Assembly: GCA_051453625.1 (NCBI GenBank) | Contig: JBOZIK010000001.1 | Location: 273,762,806 to 273,818,596 of the forward strand | Source of the DNA: Welwitschia mirabilis | Lineage: Eukaryota > Gnetophyta > Gnetopsida > Welwitschiales | Length of the DNA: 55,791 nt | Direction of reading: 5' to 3' | Shown here: piece by piece, positions 49,301 through 55,791 of the stretch | Layout of the letters: each line of letters begins with the position of its first letter | Position numbering within the stretch: position 1 is the first letter of the stretch | Notes under the pieces: generated by a model | What the model was told of the DNA's origin: nothing | Database searches by the model: none | What the model saw: the letters and a program-made list of their open reading frames with translations, nothing else | Program-made: the position numbers and the translations under genes

Positions 49301-50484
49301 ATGGGAGATTTGACATAAGAATTTCATATCAACCATGTATATTTATGGATAAGAAAAGGAATTCTTGATACATAATAATATACCTCTATAGGATTAGACT
49401 AAAGAAGCTATTGGACAAGATATTGACAAAAAATTGATAGAGATTATGTAAAAATCTACTTCCTATTAATATAAGAAGTTAGTTAATTAGATATAAAAAG
49501 AAATACCAACTTTTAAACCTTGAGGGATACATTCTACTTCAAAAATGATCTAGAGCTTGTAAATCTTATAACTTACATGAATAGTTTACATTATAAAAAA
49601 GAAAAGAGGAGATGATTAATTACATAGATATAAGATGTTAAGGTAAATATAGTAGAGATTAATTCATGAAAACAAGTTTGCATTCATTATGTCAACTTAA
49701 TCCGCTATTGTTTCAAAGACTTCTTTTTGCGTAGTTATATTATGTTGCTACATGGAAATAAGTAGTTAAATAATATAACTTTTAATATATTTAATAAGCA
49801 TCTTATTTCTACCAAATCTCATTTTAACTTAACAAGATCTTATTCCTATATTGTTACATATAAAGTTTCTTATTCTCATAGTTCTCCTTTTTAAAATGAG
49901 TAGTTTGCTAGCATATCTAGTTCACAAAAAGAATTACATCATGATAATCATAAGGCTTTACAAAAATAGGAAAATAAGAAGCCTAATTTTACTTAGCAAA
50001 ATAAGAAGCAAGCTTAGAATACCACAACNNNNNNNNNNNNNNNNNNNNNNNNNNNNNNNNNNNNNNNNNNNNNNNNNNNNNNNNNNNNNNNNNNNNNNNN
50101 NNNNNNNNNNNNNNNNNNNNNNNNNNNNTAATTTTACTTAGCAAAATAAGAAGCAAGTTTAGAATACCACAACTTCTAAAAAGAATAAGTATCAATGCTC
50201 ATAATAAGGAAACTAAGATCATAATATAGATTCCCATAGGATTTCTTGGGATAAAATAAAGTCTATGCCTAAGAAAAATGAAATTATTAAAGAATTTAAT
50301 TATGTTGATGATGCTAAAAATTTTTAATCTAATGTAATTTTTGACAACTTTAACCTTTTTCGTAGTAAGTACATGCCTCATGTTAAGATATGGATACTTA
50401 ACATAAGTACAACTTATTACATAACTTATTAGCATGATTATTTTGATGACTTGATCAAAGCCCTAAGTTATGTTTAATGAGTAG
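49301..50484 (+). pseudogene. Probable gag region of copia element 2, hardly readable
   Basis: Position upstream of protease suggests gag, and fragments such as LGQDIDKKLIEIM near 49410-49445 fit loosely. No zinc knuckle is convincing. A 100-N gap (50029-50128) is flanked by a near-identical 46-base repeat, so the true sequence is shorter. Confidence 0.35.
50029..50128. other. Assembly gap (100 N), flanked by duplicated sequence
   Basis: taattttacttagcaaaata and the following 26 bases up to accacaac occur immediately left and right of the gap with a single C/T difference. Confidence 0.95.
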
Positions 50485-50760
50485 ACAGAACACAAATTCT
50501 TGTGAAAGGCTATAGTTCAGTTATCCTTGACTTGACATCACTCCCTTCACAAACTATTTCATATGTTTTATATGTTTCTTCTTTAAGGTTGCATCTTTCA
50601 TCGCTCTCCATTATGATACAAGAAGATCACTCTATTTTAATGATAAAGTATTTAATGGATATTTATTATGATAATAAAAAATTGATCATGAAAGTCTACA
50701 TGAAGGAAAAGCTTATTCATCTTTATTATTGTGTTAGAATGTAAGAGATCACTTTCACTC
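50485..50760 (+). pseudogene. Copia element 2 protease C-terminal part, broken
   Basis: The open stretch 50502-50744 encodes KGYSSVILDL, then ISYVLYVSSLRLHLSSLS, the copia protease segment normally V-L-Y-V-P-x-L-x-x-N-L-L-S. The catalytic D-S-G portion upstream is not readable. Protease precedes integrase, as in copia. Confidence 0.75.
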
Positions 50761-50779
50761 TTATATAAGATGAGATTTC

Positions 50780-51600
50780 TCTCTTGCTAGTGTGGCATGC
50801 TTAATTAGGATATCCTACTCCTCATATAATAAATGAAATATTTGAGAATGACCACTAGTTTATTTCATCCATTCTATGGGATTTTCCTTAGTGTCTAATA
50901 TGTATTAGGGGAAAAGTAATTAGATAATGATTTGCACCAAATAACTGACATGTCAATTGAAAGATTCTATTGATTCCAAGTAATATATGTGGATCTACAT
51001 AAGTTTCTACTCTTTACACATTTTATAACTTTATCTCCTTTATTCATGACTATTTTCAAATGACTTGGGTACACTTCATCAAATCCAAATCACAAACTTG
51101 GAGGATTTCCAAGAAGTTTAAGCCTAAAGTGGAAAAGATTGAGTTCAAGAACTTTCTTACATTTGAAAATATTCAATATTTAAAGATATAATGAAGGACA
51201 CTCCAATAAAATGGAATTACTAAGAAACTTAATTGCAAAATTATGGATGTAATACGTTCTATGATGTATTTCAATGGTTGTAATATCTATCTCTAGTATG
51301 AAGTAGTAAATACATTACTACATCTTAATAATCTTAGTGGTAAATATAACTAAAAAGGAGTATCTTCAACTAAAATGTGGTATGGGCATAAGATAAAGTT
51401 AAATCATCTTTGTGTTTTTGGTTTTAAGTGCTACATCCATATTCTAAGTGAACATCATAAAACACTTAGAGCACATGCTCATATCAGTATATTTGTGGGA
51501 TATCCAACTAGTCAAAAGGGTTGATATCTTCCAAATCATCATAAGATTATTATTTCTCATGATGTCATCTTCAAAAATACTTTAAACAATGATTTCTAGC
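50780..51600 (+). pseudogene. Copia element 2 GAG_pre-integrase and integrase, broken
   Basis: VWHA*LGYPTPHIINEI at about 50789-50839 is the W-H-x-R-L-G-H-P motif (one stop, His to Tyr). FISFIHDYFQMTWVHFIKSKS at about 51020-51085 is the integrase core segment with F-I-D-D-Y-S-R-x-T-W-V; its second Asp remains while the first is His. MWYGHKIKLNHLCVFGFKCYIHI at 51376-51444 and FVGYPTSQKG near 51493-51522 are the C-terminal integrase blocks. Residual frame shifts and stops abound. Confidence 0.85.
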
Positions 51601-51949
51601 TTTATTCCTTAAAGTCTTATCCTTCCTCTAACCTAGTGACCAGTGGATTCTCAATGTCATATGATTAAGGGAAGAGATGTGGCCATAAGTAATTTTCTAG
51701 TTTCTTATATTAGTATGTATATGTTGTAATCTATAAGAATTGAATAAATTTGTACTCCTAGCATGGTTAATCATGGTTTTAATAATAATTCAATGGGTTC
51801 TTTGACTAAAGAAGCTAATATTACATAGAGAAAGACATCAAACTACTTGACTAAAACTTACTATTCATGATGTTTACAATATAGATAAGGGTAAAAATGG
51901 AACTAAATATGGCTTACATATATCTCATAATGTTAATGATGATGAGATC

Positions 51950-52090
51950 CATTTGACCTTTGAAGATAAACCAACTTCTTTTAAAGAAATAATTTTACAT
52001 AACTAGTGGATTTAAGCCATGAAAGAAGAATACTATGCACTTATAAAAAATGGTACAAGGGAGTTGGTCCATAAAACTAAGGAACTTATA
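51950..52090 (+). pseudogene. Copia element 2 RT N-terminal fragment
   Basis: SFKEIILHN*WI*AMKEEYYALIKNGTRELV matches the entry into copia RT (W-x-x-A-M-x-E-E-x-x-A-L-x-x-N-x-T-W-x-L-V) with two stops at Gln-like codons and Trp to Arg. Everything after about 52090 up to the 3' LTR lacks RT motifs, indicating a deletion. Confidence 0.75.
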
Positions 52091-52542
52091 TAGCATAAAG
52101 TTATTGCACTAATACACCATTCAATCATAGAACTAATGATTAATACTCAAACAAAGTCACATGATTGAAAGAAGTTCTAGACTTACAATCCAAAATTGGA
52201 TTGATAATGACTTTATTTATATTCATTTTTTTGTTCATTATGGGATTCATTTGATTTTTGGTGCTCTATGATAAGTCACTATTGATCCTAGTATTATAAG
52301 ATGTGTACTATAATTATGAGCTAGTACTATGGAATGTATAATATATTTTTGGCCTAACATTATGGTATGTGTAATACATGATAATTCAATTTGCTACAGA
52401 ATGTGTGATAATAAATTAACTACTTCTTTAATGAAGTAGAGTAAGCTACATTCCCAAGGTTTTTCTTTGGGTACTCTAGCTTTCTCTTGGAAAAAATTGT
52501 ATTCTCATGTTAAGAGAGTAATTGCTAAGATTTGTATGCATG
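52091..52542. other. Unassigned sequence before the copia element 2 3' LTR
   Basis: Contains several statements of a tatggaatgtgtaata/tatggtatgtgtaata word (52330-52400), possibly LTR upstream repeats. No RT. Confidence 0.4.
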
Positions 52543-52712
52543 CTATGGATCTACACCTATAGGGACATGGAAACCCTACCAAAACCATAATGCTACACTT
52601 GCCTTTAAAATTAAGCTCTTATTTATAATAAAGAATGAAGAATATTTTAGAGAAATAAAACTTTCATTTTATAAAAATCTTTCTTGTGTTTCTTACTCTT
52701 TTTTTTCCTAAC
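52543..52712 (+). repeat. 3' LTR (3' portion) of copia element 2
   Basis: Counterpart of 45891-46062; roughly two thirds of aligned bases agree. It ends in a T-rich stretch (ttactctttttttt). Confidence 0.55.
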
Positions 52713-53625
52713 ATTTAACCAATTTGAACCTTAAATTATAACCTTAGAAATAATATTCTTAAAATTTTAAAATAGTTTAATTTGATTTTTGAGGATCATG
52801 TTATGGGTCAATTTTATGAAAAAATTATAATTTATTTTCTACTTTATAATTAATTAATTACTAATTTTTGATTATGATCTCTAAAGCTCTAAAACTTTAT
52901 ATAATTAATGTTTTAAATTAAAAAAGTAATTAAATAAAATTACATAGGGAATTCAAGTATAAAATATAAGTTATATTAGTAACTTTAAGTACATTATTTA
53001 TGCACAATATTTTTTAAGAAGTACTTATTTTACATTTTTGTTTTTACTTACTTTTAATATGCATGCTTATAAAGGTTTTCACTTCAGTAATCTAAGTAAC
53101 TCAAATAGTTCTTAATTTATCATTTATTTTCTTTAATTATGTTATTTGTATATGAGTCTTAGCTGAAGAACCATGTTTTAAGTAACCATTTTTTAGCTAT
53201 GATTCCTTTGGTTATCTTTATTACACTTAACCATGATAGATTATCATATAAGCATGAAATAGTACTTCTAAGATTGACATAGATCTAGGTATAGGTTAGT
53301 TTTCCTTAAGTGTATATTTAAGATATAATTTGATATAGTTGAATGTTGTTATTATTATAAATGTAAAAACAACGAAAAGTTATTTCTTTTATTTAGATTT
53401 TAATTACCATAATTTTGAATGTGAAGATGTTCTAATTTGTTTGTCTTTTTCTTTTGTAAGATTCTTCCTATAAAACAAACTTAATAATAATTAGAATTAT
53501 TATAAGTTGGTAAATAATCCATTAAATATTCATACTGGATAGAATTGTATATATTAATGTGTGTGTTGTATTTCTTGAATAGGACTAAATTAAGATAATC
53601 TTAACAATGATCATTTCTGTACTTA
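52713..53625. other. Unassigned AT-rich DNA
   Basis: No coding or repeat structure seen on either strand. Confidence 0.55.
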
Positions 53626-53690
53626 GATTTCATTACTAAGATGGGTTGCATTGCATGGATTTCATCACTAAGTTGGATTGCATTGTATTT
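53626..53690. repeat. Tandem duplication, period 32 bp
   Basis: gatttcat.actaag.tgg.ttgcattg occurs at 53626 and 53658 with three or four substitutions. Confidence 0.8.
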
Positions 53691-53816
53691 TTTTTATAAC
53701 ACCATTCTAGAGGTTTATTTGATCATCATTCTTATATCATTCCCATGTATGAACTTACATTAACTTAATATTCTAAGCTTTTAGCATTAATGGATCATAT
53801 TCCACCATTCAGAAAT

Positions 53817-53935
53817 CACTTGTAAGCATGCATCTACCTCACATACCACATATTACCTATAATCCCTATTTCAAGGAAGCATGAATTACTTGTAAGCATG
53901 CCTCCACATCACATACTATATATTACCTATATTAG
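53817..53935. repeat. Tandem duplication, period 70 bp
   Basis: acttgtaagcatgc.tc.ac.tcacatac and atattacctat occur twice (tgtaagcatg at 53821 and 53891) with small differences. Confidence 0.8.
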
Positions 53936-54910
53936 TGGCATATTGAGATGAAGTCTAAGCTTATGAAGTTTAACATAGTTCTATTTGTAGAGTTTATAAC
54001 CATAAGTATAACCAACTCACATCTAAATGGTGGCTAGATATTAAGTTGGAATATCATTAATGGTGGTTTTAACCTCTTATTATATTAGTTAGGTACTATC
54101 CTCAAACTTAATCATGCATTTTTTGTAATAGGTTTGTGTCTCCTTGACCATATTAATAATATCTCTTTATGTGATTAAAAACTAGGAAAAAATGAAGGTT
54201 ACAAACTTATAACATGATTATTATTTGTAAACCAAGATAATCTAGAAATTACTTATACATAAATATATAAGAAAAATATGGTTTTTTTTTCTCAAAGTGA
54301 AAAAAGAGTAATAAAAAATAAGTAGAATTTGATTTTAGATTTAATTATGAATTCTAGATAACAATATTGAAGAAGTAAAAAAAAAGTGCTTAATTAGGGT
54401 AAGAAAAATTAGGGTGTCACACATATAAAGATTCCAAAAATACAATGTTGATAATAGTAAAATATTAAAGCTATACGTTAGTTGGTATAAGTGCATTAAT
54501 AAGCTACAACTAGCAAGTTTGTAACATTAATCAGGGGTTTCTAGGTTGTATTCCCATAGGAGGCATTTACCAATGAAAGGCAAGATGTAGAAAATAAATG
54601 AGAAAGAAGATAAATGAAGCTATAGATAATATGATAGACTATCTAAGAACTCAAAAGTTTCTTTAAAAGAGGATTTCACATGTCATGCTTATTCTATAAT
54701 AGTTTTAGAGATTGCATGAAGTTTGAGCAAGTTTAGCAATTATTTTTTATGGATCATGTAAAAACTCATTTCTATGAAATTTGTAAAGTTCTAAATTAGA
54801 ATAAACGAAAGATCATAGTGGAAGATAATCAAAAAGGATCTTAAAATGTATATGAAGATTATCAATGATCTAATAAAGAGAAAAGAGGGGAAAAAAATTA
54901 TAGATGACTT
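53936..54910. other. Unassigned AT-rich DNA
   Basis: No domain, LTR or terminal repeat was recognised. A minus-strand open segment at 54791-54994 is a low-complexity Ile/Leu/Phe-rich chance frame. Confidence 0.5.
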
Positions 54911-55075
54911 TAACTCAAGTAGTACCATTGAATGTATATATGGTACTAAATTCAACACTAGAATTGACTTAAGTAATGCTATTAAAGTAAACAATTATAG
55001 GCAACATTAATTTAAATAGTTTCATTAAATGTATATATGGCCCTAACATTAGTTATGCCATGAAAAAACTATATA
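54911..55075. repeat. Tandem duplication, period about 97 bp
   Basis: agta.cattgaatgtatatatgg at 54920-54943 recurs as agtttcattaaatgtatatatgg at 55018-55040. The unit, with its atatatggtacta words, recalls motifs in the 5.4-6.0 kb tandem repeat. Confidence 0.55.
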
Positions 55076-55791
55076 TAGCACTAGTTTTAGTAGTTTCATT
55101 ACTTAGCCTTTTTATTAGCCTTTTTAACAAACTATATGCAACACTACTATGTGTCTCATCATATTTAGTTTATATTATAAATAGTAATATTATGTATGTC
55201 ATAGTATGTTATTAGTAGTTCCTTTAAAAAACTAACATTATATGTATTATAGATAATAGTATGTTAGAGTCATAAATAATATCTAAGTTTTGACAAGTTA
55301 TCAATTTACGATGATACTAGCAATACTATTTTTGAGTCGAAGATAATTTATAGGATATTAAAATAGTATCATTTACATTTTTTTTTAATTTTTATTTTTT
55401 GTGTATTAGATTATAGAGTGATCAACAACTAAGGATTTGATAGAATTCTAAAGTGAACCTAAAGTTTAAACTAAATGAAATAAAGGAAAATTGCAATATA
55501 ATTTTGATGAATGTTGCGAGGTTAATTTGTAGGAATTTAATGGTATATTTTGAGTGCTTTTGAATGATATTTATATAGGTTTGGATGTAATACTAATGAT
55601 TATGAAGACATGATAGGGTCATCATTAAAACATGTAATTCCTAGCATATTTTAAGGTATCTCAGGCCTATTCTGATACTTCATAATCTAGAGGAGGGATT
55701 CACTACTCAAACGATTAATTCATTATTGATATTAGAGATGAAGAATCCCATCTTTTCCTCTATCGTTCCCATGACAGAGAGCACAACAACA
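55076..55791. other. Unassigned AT-rich DNA to the window end
   Basis: Nothing supportable as a gene. The last 60 bases are slightly richer in C and G. Confidence 0.5.

Larger units (their letters stand above)
45891..52712 (+). mobile_element. Ty1/copia LTR retrotransposon 2, decayed
   Basis: Related segments at 45891-46062 and 52543-52712 act as LTR 3' portions. The first is followed at once by an iMet-type PBS. Between them are a protease, GAG_pre-integrase, integrase and the N-terminal beginning of RT in plus orientation. The RT proper and RNase H are missing. The 4.4 kb between PBS and protease is long for copia and may contain insertions. LTR starts and target-site duplication were not found. 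Confidence 0.75.

Noticed and set aside
50301-50312. YVDD (in NYVDDAKNF), resembling the copia RT catalytic box
   Set aside because: It lies upstream of the protease of copia element 2, which is the wrong order for RT, and the surrounding residues do not match the RT motif context.

Overview
This window looks like intergenic, transposon-filled DNA from a flowering plant nuclear genome. It is very AT-rich, has no recognisable intact host gene, and contains several plant retroelement lineages plus a CACTA-type DNA transposon: an L1-type LINE, an Athila/Tat-like Ty3/gypsy element and two Ty1/copia elements. I cannot name the species. The extreme AT content and the gap style (runs of 10 or 100 N) would fit a linked-read assembly of a highly AT-rich plant, but that is inference. 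I saw no tRNA, rRNA, CRISPR array or bacterial-type operon.

Layout. 1-4399: 3' part of a decayed LINE on the plus strand, with RT, a C-terminal region, then a second open frame carrying a DnaJ J-domain, then a 3' UTR and poly(A). 4400-8022: unassigned AT-rich DNA with a 250-bp tandem repeat. 8023-19641: an almost complete Ty3/gypsy element on the minus strand, in transcription order gag, PR, RT, RNase H and INT, with two LTRs of about 950 bp and a PBS. A decayed plus-strand (antisense) gene with its own TATA box sits between INT and the 3' LTR. 19642-22198: unassigned DNA with small tandem and inverted repeats. 22199-29419: a Ty1/copia element on the plus strand with short LTRs, PBS, gag, PR and INT but no recognisable RT, invaded by Athila-type LTR/leader sequence. 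29588-45160: bounded by CACTA-type inverted termini with subterminal repeats, no transposase seen, interior full of copia LTR scraps and two copies of an unclassified repeat that also occurs in the copia element at 27.6-28.1 kb. 45891-52712: a second copia element on the plus strand with LTR fragments, PBS, an unusually long 4.4-kb leader, PR, INT and the start of RT. 52713-55791: unassigned DNA with several short tandem duplications.

Everything recognisable is broken. In-frame stops fall mostly where glutamine (CAG/CAA) or arginine (CGA) would be expected, and CG, CAG and CTG are conspicuously rare. This is the pattern expected from long-term deamination of methylated cytosines in CG and CHG contexts. 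Several N gaps are flanked by near-identical sequence and look like unmerged contig overlaps rather than missing DNA.

The two observations most worth following are the J-domain frame located between the LINE ORF2 and the LINE poly(A), and the antisense promoter-plus-gene inside the gypsy element.
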